Shown: positions 1 to 9,374, counted from the stretch's first letter. The stretch: 64,000 nt of DNA from Candidatus Gastranaerophilales bacterium (GCA_944325575.1 CALVAR010000001.1:124001-188000), one strand, 5' to 3'. Program-made: numbers and translations. Notes: generated from the sequence alone by a model not told the origin.

Positions 1-1080
<1,080 letters not shown>

Positions 1081-1081
1081 T

Positions 1082-1483
1082 ATGAATAAAAAATTTAGTG
1101 TAATTAAAATAAACGGAATAAAAGGCATTCTGCTTGCTGTATTTATTGTCGGTTGCCTTATTGCAGGATTTTTAACCTTCCCCGGCTGGGTATGCATGCA
1201 TATATGGAATTTTACTGCCGGTTATTTCAGTGCAATGCCTGAAATGTCTCTTACACACGGAATAATTCTGTGGTGTATAATTGCTTTATCAATGTATGCA
1301 CTAAATAAAGGTAACTTTGCAATATCTTTTGGATCAGCAGTTCAGCCTGCACCGAGTGAAGAAAGAATTAAAGAAATAATTAAGCAAATTAACGAAAAAA
1401 ATGCTCAAATATTACCAATTATGAAAAATAATGATAATATTGATGAAGATGTGCATAAAAATGATGATAAAATGATAAAATAA
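1082..1483 (+). CDS. Small membrane protein of unknown function
   Basis: About 133 residues. The ATG at 1082 follows the ligA stop by one base; a TTG twelve bases upstream is a less likely start. Two hydrophobic segments are visible (about residues 14-32 and 60-75), with Trp, Cys and Gly between them, then a charged, Asn/Lys/Asp-rich soluble tail. I do not recognise the family. The position suggests co-transcription with ligA, but nothing in the sequence links the functions. Confidence 0.7.
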   Translation: MNKKFSVIKINGIKGILLAVFIVGCLIAGFLTFPGWVCMHIWNFTAGYFSAMPEMSLTHGIILWCIIALSMYALNKGNFAISFGSAVQPAPSEERIKEIIKQINEKNAQILPIMKNNDNIDEDVHKNDDKMIK

Positions 1484-1533
1484 AATTTATTATGCTTAGA
1501 TAGTCTAAGTTATAGTTAAAATTAGGAGTAGGT

Positions 1534-2262
1534 ATGAAAAAATTATTAACTTTTTTGGTTGTTTGTTTATCTTTTTCTATGCTTTTGAAGGCTGATGCAG
1601 CTACTATAGTACATAAAGATATGGGGTATATATCTGTAAATGCGACAGCAGCAAAAGAAATTATACCGGATACAGCTTCTATCTATTTTTCGGTTGATAC
1701 ATCAGCACCTGATTCAAAATCAGCAGCAAATAAAAATAAAGAGGCATCCGAAAAATTGATTGATTCTCTTAAGCCTCTTCTTGCCTTAGAGAAAAGCGAT
1801 TCAATACAAACAAAAAGTTTTATTTTAAAGCCAAATTATAAATATGAAAAAAATGGTAAAAAGACTTTCATAAACTATACAGCTTCAAATGTAATTTATG
1901 TTAAGACAAAAAATCTTGCAAAAGTATCTGAGTTGATTGATACTGCTGTCGCAAACAATGCAACCAGTGTAAACGGTCTTGAATTTTTTGTAGAAAATGA
2001 GCAGCAATTTGCAGGTGAAATTGCACAGGAAGCTCTTTCTAAAGCAAAGGTAATAGCAGGCTTGGCTGCTTCAAATCTCGGACAAAAAGTAAAAGATATT
2101 AAGTCTCTCAGAGTGACTGTATATCCGCAGAATTCCGGTTCTCCATACAGAGCAATGGCCGCTGAACTTAAAACATCAAATTCTGTAAAAAAACAGTTAC
2201 CGGTTGAATTTGGGAAAATTAAGCTAGAAGCAAATGTTAATGCTGAATTTTATGTGAAATAA
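1534..2262 (+). CDS. SIMPL domain (DUF541) periplasmic protein
   Basis: 242 residues with a clear Sec signal peptide (MKKLL..., cleavage probably after ADA near residue 22). The mature part has the SIMPL/DUF541 layout: an N-terminal strand with VNATAAKEIIPD, a helix rich in Ala/Lys, the ALSKAKVIAGLAASNLGQKV helix and a C-terminal strand ending in LEANVNAEFYVK. Family members are periplasmic or outer-membrane associated and of poorly known role. An AGGAG ribosome site precedes the ATG. The stop codon abuts the start of the hisC fusion, so the genes are probably one transcript. Confidence 0.88.
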   Translation: MKKLLTFLVVCLSFSMLLKADAATIVHKDMGYISVNATAAKEIIPDTASIYFSVDTSAPDSKSAANKNKEASEKLIDSLKPLLALEKSDSIQTKSFILKPNYKYEKNGKKTFINYTASNVIYVKTKNLAKVSELIDTAVANNATSVNGLEFFVENEQQFAGEIAQEALSKAKVIAGLAASNLGQKVKDIKSLRVTVYPQNSGSPYRAMAAELKTSNSVKKQLPVEFGKIKLEANVNAEFYVK

Positions 2263-4008
2263 ATGCTAAAACCACGAAAAGAACTTATAGGATTAAATAC
2301 TTATGAAATCGCTTCATATCCCCAAAATTGGGATATGAAGCTTGATTCTAATGAAAATTATATAGGTCCTTCAACATCCGTTATAAGAACCATCAAAAAC
2401 ATTACAGCAGAGCAGATTTCTCAATACCCGTATTATGGCAGCTTCTATGATACGCTTTCTGAAATCTACGGCGTTAATAAAAACTGCATTGCAATAACAA
2501 ACGGTGCTGACGAAGCTCTTTGCGCTGTTATTAACACTTATTTGTCAAAGGGAGATTCTGTAGTAACTGTGTCGCCATCATTTTCTATGCCTAAGATATA
2601 CACAGCAATTACAGGTGCAGATTATATCGAGGTTCCTTATAAAGATAGATGGGTATATCCTTTTGAAGATATTATAAATGCGGTGTCTGATAATACAAAA
2701 ATTATTTTAATTACATCACCCAATAACCCTACAGGTGATATCGTACCTTTAGAACAAATTATAGAATTACTCAAGAAATTTCCGGATAAAGCTGTTGTAA
2801 TTGATGAGACATACGCCAGTTATGCGGGAGTATCTAATATTTGTTTAACAGATAAGTATGATAACCTTATTGTTGTAAAATCCTTTTCCAAAGATTATGC
2901 TCTGGCAGGCTTAAGGCTTGGTTGTATTGTTTCTAACAAAGCAAATATTGACAACATAAAGAGAGTTTTGCATCCCTATAATGTTAATAGTATTGCAGTT
3001 GCCGCTGCTAATGCAGCTATTAACGATAAAAAGTATATTAAACTGGTTAAAGATGAAATAACAAAATCTAAGAATTATCTGTACGATGAAATTAAAAAGC
3101 TTGGATTTACTCCGTATGACTCCTACGCAAACTTTATTCTTGCGGATTTCGGCAATTTATGTGAATTGATATATGAAAAGCTAAAATCAAACAGAATATG
3201 TGTAAAGTCATTTGATAAAACAACTGCACTTTGCAACTGCCTTCGCATTACTGTACCGACGCTAAGCGCAGCGTATAAAATTATAGATATTATAAAATCA
3301 AGAAATACGCTTGTTTTTGATATGGATGGCGTACTTGTTGACGTTAAACAGTCATATTATGAGGCAGTTAAATACACATACAACTATTTTACCGGTAAGG
3401 ATTTAACTGATGAGGAAATAATTGATGCACGCAAACAAGGCGGCCTGAATAATGATTGGGATCTGACATATCATTTGATTAAAAAATACGGTTTCAATTT
3501 TTCTTATGAAGATATAGTTTCTGTGTTTCAAAAGCATTACTGGAATGACGGTAACGGCTCTATTAATAATGAAAAGTTATTTATAGACAAATCAGTGCTG
3601 GAAATTTTAAAATCAAAATACAATTTGACTATATTTACAGGACGACCAAAGGAAGAGGCGTTATATACCCTTAAAAAATTTGATATCCTCGATTATTTTC
3701 AAAAAATTGTCACAATGAATGATCTGCCCAAAGATAAGCAAAAACCTCATACAGAAGGATTAAAATTAATTAAATCAGCTATGATTACGGATGAGCTTTT
3801 GTATTTTGGCGATACCGTCGATGATATGATTTGCGCATCTGCTTTTGGTGCATACGGAGTCGGTGTATTAAACGGAAACAATGATGATAATATGGAAAAA
3901 ACGTTGATAAATGCAGGTGCAAAAACAGTTTTAAGCTCAATAAATGATTTAGTTGAAATATTGGAGAAAACAGATGAGAACAGCAACAATTTGCCGAAAG
4001 ACCAATGA
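2263..4008 (+). CDS. hisC: Histidinol-phosphate aminotransferase fused to a HAD phosphatase
   Basis: Residues 1-345 are a class II PLP aminotransferase of the HisC type: SPNNPTGD at 152-159, DETYASY at 181-187 and the PLP lysine in SFSKDYALAGLRLG (K210). Residues 348-570 are a HAD subfamily IA hydrolase: DMDGVLVD at 353-360, TGRPKEEA in the middle and FGDTVDD near the end. The HAD part resembles the small TIGR01548 clade. HisC uses histidinol phosphate as product, and histidine synthesis then needs a phosphatase; the fused HAD domain is a natural candidate (inference). hisB follows and overlaps by 35 bases, and it lacks its own phosphatase domain, which supports the idea. Confidence 0.9.
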   Translation: MLKPRKELIGLNTYEIASYPQNWDMKLDSNENYIGPSTSVIRTIKNITAEQISQYPYYGSFYDTLSEIYGVNKNCIAITNGADEALCAVINTYLSKGDSVVTVSPSFSMPKIYTAITGADYIEVPYKDRWVYPFEDIINAVSDNTKIILITSPNNPTGDIVPLEQIIELLKKFPDKAVVIDETYASYAGVSNICLTDKYDNLIVVKSFSKDYALAGLRLGCIVSNKANIDNIKRVLHPYNVNSIAVAAANAAINDKKYIKLVKDEITKSKNYLYDEIKKLGFTPYDSYANFILADFGNLCELIYEKLKSNRICVKSFDKTTALCNCLRITVPTLSAAYKIIDIIKSRNTLVFDMDGVLVDVKQSYYEAVKYTYNYFTGKDLTDEEIIDARKQGGLNNDWDLTYHLIKKYGFNFSYEDIVSVFQKHYWNDGNGSINNEKLFIDKSVLEILKSKYNLTIFTGRPKEEALYTLKKFDILDYFQKIVTMNDLPKDKQKPHTEGLKLIKSAMITDELLYFGDTVDDMICASAFGAYGVGVLNGNNDDNMEKTLINAGAKTVLSSINDLVEILEKTDENSNNLPKDQ

Positions 4009-4552
4009 AACTGATATTGTCATAGATATTAATCTTGACGGTACAGGCAAATATGACATACAAACAGAACTTAAATTTTTTAAGCACATGCTGGAGCAAT
4101 TTGCCTGCCATTCAAAATTTGATCTTACTATTAAAGCTGTTTCATTGGATTCTGATGAACATCATCTTGTGGAAGATACAGCTTTAGCGCTTGGCAGTGC
4201 TATTATAAAGGCATTAAATGACAAAAAAGGTATAAATAGATACGGACAATCTATATTACCTATGGATGAGGCGCTGGTGCTCTGTGCAGTCGATTTATCG
4301 GGAAGACCCTTTTCAAAAGTTGATGTGCAAATAAATACAGAAAAAATTTCTGATTTTTCAACAATACTTTTGCCACATTTTTTTCAAAGTTTTGCTTCAA
4401 GTTCTAATACAACAGTACATATAAAGCAGCTGGACGGAGCGGATCCTCATCATATCGCAGAGGCTGCATTTAAATCTTTTGCCAGAGCAATAAGTTCAGC
4501 TGTAAAAATAGGTAACAGCAAAGATCTTCCGAGTACAAAAGGCACTTTGTAA
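3974..4552 (+). CDS. hisB: Imidazoleglycerol-phosphate dehydratase HisB (single domain)
   Basis: Dehydrates imidazole glycerol phosphate in histidine synthesis. The start ATG at 3974 gives MRTATICRKTNETDI, the usual IGPD beginning, and has GGAG just upstream inside the hisC fusion. Both metal-binding motifs are present: DEHHLVED (61-68) and DPHHIAEAAFKSFARA near the C-terminus, plus PMDEALV. One oddity is FFKHM, where most homologues have an Asp before HM. The protein is the monofunctional 192-residue form, without the histidinol phosphatase domain of the enterobacterial enzyme. Confidence 0.95.
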   Translation: MRTATICRKTNETDIVIDINLDGTGKYDIQTELKFFKHMLEQFACHSKFDLTIKAVSLDSDEHHLVEDTALALGSAIIKALNDKKGINRYGQSILPMDEALVLCAVDLSGRPFSKVDVQINTEKISDFSTILLPHFFQSFASSSNTTVHIKQLDGADPHHIAEAAFKSFARAISSAVKIGNSKDLPSTKGTL

Positions 4553-4605
4553 ACTTTTGGAACTTTTTTATTAAATATTAGTCTTATTCATTAAATAAGC
4601 AAAAA

Positions 4606-4632
4606 ATGCCCTCAACACAAGGCTAAGGGCAT
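4606..4632 (-). terminator. Intrinsic terminator of the microprotein unit
   Basis: ATGCCCT (4606-4612) pairs with AGGGCAT (4626-4632). On the minus strand the stem is followed at once by a run of six U. A weaker T tract lies on the plus side, so it may also stop transcripts leaving hisB. Confidence 0.8.
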
Positions 4633-4660
4633 GTAATTCTTTTTTGATTTGTCTGCGATA

Positions 4661-4756
4661 TTAATGTTGTGCTGCTTTCTTTTCCATAATTTCAGGAATT
4701 GTAATGAAGCATAAATACATTAAACCGCCGAAAGCTACTAAACTTAAAATTTCCAT
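4661..4756 (-). CDS. 31-residue single-pass membrane microprotein (new small gene)
   Basis: An ATG at 4756, preceded by AGGTGG at good spacing, opens a 31-codon frame. The peptide begins MEILSLVAFGGLMYLCFITI and ends PEIMEKKAAQH: one hydrophobic helix followed by a short charged tail. It sits alone between hisB and a zinc-ribbon gene on the opposite strand, with a promoter-like pair upstream and an intrinsic terminator downstream. That complete unit is the main evidence that it is real. I do not recognise the peptide; tiny helices like this often serve as subunits or regulators of membrane complexes (general knowledge, not shown here). Confidence 0.68.
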   Translation of the reverse strand: MEILSLVAFGGLMYLCFITIPEIMEKKAAQH

Positions 4757-4802
4757 GATGCCACCTACTTTATCTATTTAAACTACATTTAACTATCACA
4801 TT

Positions 4803-4832
4803 ATTATAATTCCCGTTTAAAATTTTTCTAAA
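4803..4832 (-). promoter_or_regulatory. Sigma-70-type promoter for the microprotein
   Basis: Read on the minus strand: TTTAGA as -35 (4827-4832), an 18-base spacer and a perfect TATAAT as -10 (4803-4808). The start point would be near 4796, giving a leader of about 40 bases. Confidence 0.6.
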
Positions 4833-4898
4833 CATCTTTTAGTATGAAAATTTTAAAATTTAATAAAAAATAGTATTTTATAGTATTATGAGGATTGT

Positions 4899-5240
4899 AT
4901 GAATAAGAAGATAATAGAAATGTTGTTCTCTGATATGTGTTGTTCAGAGTGTAAAGCCGATTTTACTGAGGATTCTGTATTTGTGTTAAGAAAAGAAAAA
5001 AATCTTAACGTTATACAGGTAATCTGCCAAAATTGCGGTAAGTCTTTCGGTATAGCTCTATTAGGGGAATGTGAAGAAAAATCTGATAAAAAATACTCTC
5101 CAAATGACCTTGCACTGCAAATTCAGGAAGGGCCGGACGCCATATGTTATGATGATGTACTGGATGCGCATAATTTCTTCAGCAATCTTGAAGATGATTG
5201 GCAAAAATATATCCCTGAAAACTTAAAAAAGGGTATATAA
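4899..5240 (+). CDS. Small zinc-ribbon protein, unknown function
   Basis: 113 residues. Two cysteine pairs, CCSEC near residue 14-18 and CQNC near 46-49, separated by about 30 residues of beta-like sequence, look like a zinc ribbon. The C-terminal half is acidic with a conserved-looking DVLDAHNFFSNLEDDWQKY stretch. The ATG has GAGG upstream. The gene ends directly against the convergent engB stop. The family is not known to me; a role in nucleic-acid or protein binding is only suggested by the ribbon. Confidence 0.75.
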   Translation: MNKKIIEMLFSDMCCSECKADFTEDSVFVLRKEKNLNVIQVICQNCGKSFGIALLGECEEKSDKKYSPNDLALQIQEGPDAICYDDVLDAHNFFSNLEDDWQKYIPENLKKGI

Positions 5241-5813
5241 CTATATAAGCGTTTCATCCAGATATTTTATTATTGCATCGTTATATCTTTTGTCAGTTGC
5301 AGAAAAAGGAAATACTTCTCTTTTTGTTACTTTCTTTAATTCATTTAACTTGGAAAATATTTTTGATTTGGAAGTTAAATCAATTTTTGTTGCAACTACG
5401 ATTGACGGGAGGTTGTGGTGCATAATCCACTCCTGCATTTGTAAATCATTTTTCTGGATTTCGTGTCTGGAGTCAATAAACTGGATAAGAAGCTTGAGAG
5501 TATCTCTGTTTAGAAGATATTCTTCAAGGTTCTTCTGCCAGTCGTTTTGCATTTCTCTTGATACCTGTGCATAGCCGTATCCTGGCAAATCAGCAACTAT
5601 GTATTTGGAATCAAAGTCAAAAAGGTTGATAAGACGTGTCTTACCTGGTTTATTACTAGTTTTTGCCAGCTTTGAGTTGTTAGTAATAGCATTGATAAAT
5701 GATGATTTGCCGACATTGGATCTGCCCAGCAGAGCAATCTCAGGTAAGCCCAAATTAGGACATTGTGAGAGTTTTTGTGCGCTTATCAGAAATTTTGCGT
5801 TCTTTATTATCAT
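5241..5813 (-). CDS. engB: Ribosome biogenesis GTPase EngB (YihA/YsxC)
   Basis: 190 residues, the usual EngB length. The GTPase motifs are G1 GRSNVGKS (30-37), G2 Thr in GKTR (57-60), G3 DLPGYG (75-80), G4 TKID (142-145) and G5 FSATD (170-174). EngB assists late assembly of the 50S subunit and is usually essential. The start MIIKNAKFLISAQ matches family N-termini. An unclear small reading frame overlaps its 5' end. Confidence 0.97.
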   Translation of the reverse strand: MIIKNAKFLISAQKLSQCPNLGLPEIALLGRSNVGKSSFINAITNNSKLAKTSNKPGKTRLINLFDFDSKYIVADLPGYGYAQVSREMQNDWQKNLEEYLLNRDTLKLLIQFIDSRHEIQKNDLQMQEWIMHHNLPSIVVATKIDLTSKSKIFSKLNELKKVTKREVFPFSATDKRYNDAIIKYLDETLI

Positions 5814-6042
5814 TATTTAATTCACTTAACTTCTTCTTTTTATATAAAACAGTAGACAATAAATTGTATAATTTGGGGCTGTTATAAACATTAATCTGTG
5901 CAGATTCATCGGAAAGATTAAACTGAATCTTGTTTAACGGTGCCGCAAACGGAGATTCGACATGACAAATTTGTATTATTCGATCTCGAATAATACTCAT
6001 AGGTTGGGACATAAATAATTCAAATGTTTTAAAAATATTCAT
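5755..6042 (-). CDS. Possible small protein overlapping the start of engB
   Basis: 95 codons from an ATG at 6042, ending 59 bases inside engB. The middle (VESPFAAPLNKIQFNLSD) looks protein-like and the tail is very Lys-rich. There is no good ribosome site and no recognised family, and a perfect inverted repeat (5973-5996) lies within it, so the stretch may instead be a regulatory leader of engB. Confidence 0.3.
   Translation of the reverse strand: MNIFKTFELFMSQPMSIIRDRIIQICHVESPFAAPLNKIQFNLSDESAQINVYNSPKLYNLLSTVLYKKKKLSELNNDNKERKISDKRTKTLTMS
5973..5996. repeat. Perfect 11-bp inverted repeat upstream of engB
   Basis: GTATTATTCGA (5973-5983) and TCGAATAATAC (5986-5996) are exact reverse complements, separated by TC. 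There is no U run, so it is not a terminator. An operator or a hairpin in the engB leader is possible. Confidence 0.6.
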
Positions 6043-6121
6043 CAAGCTTATATTAACAAATAAGCATATTAAATTCAATTAATACTTCATTTATAACTTA
6101 ATGCAAAATTCCCGGGATAGA

Positions 6122-6427
6122 TTATGCATTCAGGTTCAATGTAAAGTCTTTCTTGACGTTAGTATCAAGTATCTTCTGCATACTTTCAAGTTCGCTTGTA
6201 GCAGCCTTCTGCTGAGTTTCAAGGTTCTTTTGCTGCAATTCAAGGTATTGATCCATTGCCTGCAATTGTTGTACTCTCGGATCAGATTCCCAATCTGCAT
6301 CAGCAAGCTGCATAGTTTGATAAGCGATTTGCTGTCTTCTGTTGCTTATTGATGTAATGCTAAATTCAAGATTGCTCTTGTACATAGTTAAAGATAATAA
6401 TCTTGTGTTGATAGCCCCTATAGTCAT
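6122..6427 (-). CDS. Short member of the MGMA(A/T)SQ coiled-coil family
   Basis: 101 residues, mostly helical and Gln-rich. The N-terminus (MTIGAINTRLLSLTMYKSNL) is a degenerate form of the family start seen at 32154, 33484 and 35953. The middle (SDPRVQQLQAMDQYLELQQ) aligns with SDDPMVKKLEARKERLNQ in the 35953 protein. The end (MQKILDTNVKKDFTLN) aligns with the KKVIDKN...FKTF ending of the large members. It has no signal peptide or membrane segment. The function is unknown. It stands alone here, 26 kb from its relatives. Confidence 0.78.
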   Translation of the reverse strand: MTIGAINTRLLSLTMYKSNLEFSITSISNRRQQIAYQTMQLADADWESDPRVQQLQAMDQYLELQQKNLETQQKAATSELESMQKILDTNVKKDFTLNLNA

Positions 6428-6626
6428 TTTTGCTCTCCTTAAAACATTTGTCTAGTTGTACGGGTAAAAGTAAGTGGTATTTAAAATAGAATCGGTATTT
6501 ATTTTTTCTTTTTCTTTTTTCTCTCTGTATTTATATAAACAATTTTTAGTATAGAAAATTGCTATATTTGTTATATACTGTGTAACATTTCTTAACATAA
6601 GCTTCAAAATCATATATACAGATAAA

Positions 6627-6655
6627 TAGCAAGGATTTAAAACAAGTCCTTGCTA
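6627..6655 (-). terminator. Hairpin downstream of the two-TM/coiled-coil gene
   Basis: TAGCAAGGA (6627-6635) pairs perfectly with TCCTTGCTA (6647-6655). The minus-strand continuation is only moderately U-rich. It lies just after the gene ending at 6688. Confidence 0.6.
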
Positions 6656-6687
6656 TATAATTTTTGATTAGAGTATATACTTTATAT

Positions 6688-7050
6688 TTACTTATTATTT
6701 AAAGCCGATTCTAATGCAGCTTCCAGTGTGGCTATTTTTGCTTCCAGTGCCGAAATTTTAGCTTTGTCAGTGTCTTTTTCTATGGATATATTTTCATGTC
6801 TTTTTTGGTATGCATTGCAGAGATTATCCACTTTCATTTTGATAAAAGCGCACAGCGAATATCCTGCAGCAAATCCCGCTGCTAAAAACAAAACAGATAA
6901 GTACACGAGTTTTGTAATATATGTCTTTTGCATAACAAAGCAGAAGAACTCGGTTTTAATACTAAAGTTAAAACAGCAAAATATCACAAAACAGACTGCA
7001 ACCGCAACAAAAATTAGTATATACAAAAATTTTTCTATATTTTTATTCAT
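6688..7050 (-). CDS. Two-TM membrane protein with a coiled-coil tail (LapA-like layout)
   Basis: 120 residues: a TM helix at about 8-28, a second at about 45-68, then a soluble heptad-like helix (KAKISALEAKIATLEAALES). This order resembles LapA/DUF1049 proteins, but the similarity is in layout, not in a clear motif. The ATG overlaps the stop of the upstream pseudouridine synthase by four bases (ATGA), so translation is probably coupled. The function is unknown. Confidence 0.7.
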   Translation of the reverse strand: MNKNIEKFLYILIFVAVAVCFVIFCCFNFSIKTEFFCFVMQKTYITKLVYLSVLFLAAGFAAGYSLCAFIKMKVDNLCNAYQKRHENISIEKDTDKAKISALEAKIATLEAALESALNNK

Positions 7051-7973
7051 TTCTTACACCTTAAATAATTTAATGTCTTAATTATATCATTGTCAAAACC
7101 TGTTTCAATATGCTTTTGTGTATTATCGAACGGAGTTGCAAATTTTAAAGAAAAAGCTTGAAGAACCTGCTCATGTGTTTTTACAGGGAGTATTTTTCCA
7201 CCGTAAAAGCTGTCATTAACAATCGGGTGACCAATGTGAGACATATGAACACGTATCTGATGAGTTCTTCCTGTTTCTAAATTGATTTCAAGCAGCGAGT
7301 AATTGTCTATAACCTCTAAAACCTTATAGTGTGTAATAGATGGCTTACCGTTTATTACAACAGCCATTTTCTCAGGTTTTGTTGGATGTCTACCTATGTC
7401 AGCAGTAATCGTGCCCGTTGGCTCATCAAAAGTACCTGATACGATGGCGTAGTATTTTTTCTCAATACTTCTTTGCTGCATCTGCTTTTTAAGGTGTTCA
7501 TATGCATCATTTGTTTTTGCTATCATTAAAAGCCCTGATGTGTTTCTGTCAAGGCGGTGCACTATACCCGGTCTGTATAGGCCGTTACAATCGCATAGCA
7601 TGCCGTTTGTATAATATAGTAGAGCATTTACAAGAGTACCTGTTTTTTCAACTGACGTTTGATGTGTAAGCATACCGGAGGGTTTATTTACAACTAACAT
7701 CACATCGTCTTCATACTTTATATCAAGAGGTATATTCTCCGGTTCTATACGAAATTCTGACTCAAGCTCTATATTTACGGAAATTTCATCCTCATTTTTT
7801 AGTATTTGTGATGGTTTTAGCTCCGAATTATTAACAAGGATACTTCCGTTTTTAATTTGTTTTTGTATATATGATCGTGATAAATCAGAAAAAATGTTGG
7901 ACAAATATACATCCGCACGTATTCCTGAGTCTTCTTCATCAATATAAAATTTTTCAACTATGCTTCTTTTCAT
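7047..7973 (-). CDS. RluA/RluD-family 23S rRNA pseudouridine synthase
   Basis: About 308 residues from the ATG at 7973. A longer frame from 8036 would add a hydrophobic stretch that is lspA read in another frame. An S4-like RNA-binding domain occupies residues 10-70. The catalytic motif RPGIVHRLDRNTSGLL has the nucleophile Asp at 142, and the GRTHQIRVHM motif follows. Such enzymes isomerise uridines in large-subunit rRNA (RluD: the helix 69 loop). The exact target cannot be read here. It overlaps lspA by 20 bases, a pairing common in bacteria. Confidence 0.93.
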   Translation of the reverse strand: MKRSIVEKFYIDEEDSGIRADVYLSNIFSDLSRSYIQKQIKNGSILVNNSELKPSQILKNEDEISVNIELESEFRIEPENIPLDIKYEDDVMLVVNKPSGMLTHQTSVEKTGTLVNALLYYTNGMLCDCNGLYRPGIVHRLDRNTSGLLMIAKTNDAYEHLKKQMQQRSIEKKYYAIVSGTFDEPTGTITADIGRHPTKPEKMAVVINGKPSITHYKVLEVIDNYSLLEINLETGRTHQIRVHMSHIGHPIVNDSFYGGKILPVKTHEQVLQAFSLKFATPFDNTQKHIETGFDNDIIKTLNYLRCKK

Positions 7974-8421
7974 CACTAAAAAGTATATTACAAATAAGTA
8001 CAAAAGCACCAATACAGATAAATATGTCAGAGACATTGAATATCGGAAACATAACGAAATTCAGCCTTATATAATCCGTTACAAATCCGTCTACAATACG
8101 TTCTGAGAGGTTGCAGATAATACCTGCACACAAAATTGAAGAGAAAAATATATCAAGCGCCGAATACCTGCGTATATTTGAAAATATATAGTAAAAAGCA
8201 GCGATTAGTATTAATACGGAAACAAGCACAAGAAAAGCGGTGTGGGTATGAAAAAGGCTGAATGCTGCACCGTAATTCTTTATATAATCAATCTTAAATA
8301 AAAAACATTCAAAATTATTGTAACTTGAAATGACAACATTTCTTGTAAATAAAGAAATTGCACAAAATAATGCAGTTAATATAAAAAAACTAAGCATTTT
8401 TTTATACTTATTCATAGGCAT
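7954..8421 (-). CDS. lspA: Lipoprotein signal peptidase LspA, divergent active site
   Basis: 155 residues with four hydrophobic segments. Family landmarks: KNYGAAFSLF (48-57), CNLSERIVDGFVTDY (103-117) and FNVSD (128-132). LspA is an aspartyl protease of the inner membrane that cleaves prolipoproteins. The canonical pair of catalytic Asp lies in NxxDR and FNxAD. Here the second is kept (D132) but the first is Glu (E107 in NLSER), and the usual N-terminal conserved Asp is also absent. The gene may still be active, or may have changed. It overlaps the upstream gene by one base. Confidence 0.85.
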   Translation of the reverse strand: MPMNKYKKMLSFFILTALFCAISLFTRNVVISSYNNFECFLFKIDYIKNYGAAFSLFHTHTAFLVLVSVLILIAAFYYIFSNIRRYSALDIFFSSILCAGIICNLSERIVDGFVTDYIRLNFVMFPIFNVSDIFICIGAFVLICNILFSDEKKHS

Positions 8422-9374
8422 TATTTATTTCCGCCCGCTGCATTTACCTTGGCATCAACATTTTTTTCTGCTGTTAAAGGAATAAATTTTTCTGTTTTAT
8501 GGTTAATAACATTAACTCTGCTTGAAAGAAACGCAATTCCTATAATGTTTACGTTAATGTCATTTTCTTTTATATTAGGCTTAGCTATGCCTATTGAAGC
8601 AACGGCATTTTCATTTTTTTGATTATTGTTGCTCCTCAAAATCCTTTCCTGTATGCCTGACGCTTTTAGGCTTCTAAATACTTCCGTACTTTTTTGCAAA
8701 GGATATGTTATAGGCTCATTTGCAATAGAAATAAGAGCAAGGTAAGAACGAGGGACATTAAGCTTTAAAATTGCGGTATATTCCTCATTAGGCGATACTA
8801 AAGCCGGTGCATCAAGGTTCATCGGTATATATTTAGCTACGCCGTATCTCATTGATGTTTTTTCGCTTATAACAAAATCAGAAGTTATTTTCCATTCATT
8901 GGAAAATCTTTTTAAATAATAAATTGCTGTAGATTCAGAATCTATATAACCATTGCCCTTTACAAACTCTACAGTGGTATTTGTTGTACCGGAAAGACGT
9001 TCTTTTGTAATAACTGTAGCGTTGTCCAAATTTACGTCAATTGATAGAACTTTAATAGAATATTTGACATCGGGATATTCTTTCCAGGATTCCTTTGCAA
9101 GTTCTTTTAGACTGTCAATATTGTAACCGTCAGCACTTCTATAAGAAGAGTCATGCAGGTTTAAAAACTTGTCAAGTTGTTGAGTATTGCAGTATTTCTG
9201 GTAATTATCAAAAATTTGTTTTATTTGAACAGTCGGTTCAATATCAGATTTTTTGTGAAAGCCTATGTTAGAAAAATCAAATTTATCATCTGCAAAGACC
9301 GGAAAATTTATATTTATACAAAATGCAAATAATGTGATTATAAGTAAAAACTTTTTCATATCAATTCTCTTCAT
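8421..9374 (-). CDS. Exported protein with NTF2-like domain, unknown function
   Basis: About 317 residues from the ATG at 9374; an ATG at 9359 with AGAGA upstream is an equally good start. A signal peptide (MKKFLLIITLF..., cleavage after VFA) leads to the mature protein. Residues about 50-175 look like an NTF2/SnoaL fold: a helix (IFDNYQKYCNTQQLDKFLNLH), then alternating strands ending in FSNEWKITSDFVI. A second beta-rich part (NVPRSYLALISIANEPITYP) follows. Placed directly before lspA, it is a likely envelope protein. I cannot name it. Confidence 0.72.
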   Translation of the reverse strand: MKRIDMKKFLLIITLFAFCININFPVFADDKFDFSNIGFHKKSDIEPTVQIKQIFDNYQKYCNTQQLDKFLNLHDSSYRSADGYNIDSLKELAKESWKEYPDVKYSIKVLSIDVNLDNATVITKERLSGTTNTTVEFVKGNGYIDSESTAIYYLKRFSNEWKITSDFVISEKTSMRYGVAKYIPMNLDAPALVSPNEEYTAILKLNVPRSYLALISIANEPITYPLQKSTEVFRSLKASGIQERILRSNNNQKNENAVASIGIAKPNIKENDINVNIIGIAFLSSRVNVINHKTEKFIPLTAEKNVDAKVNAAGGNK

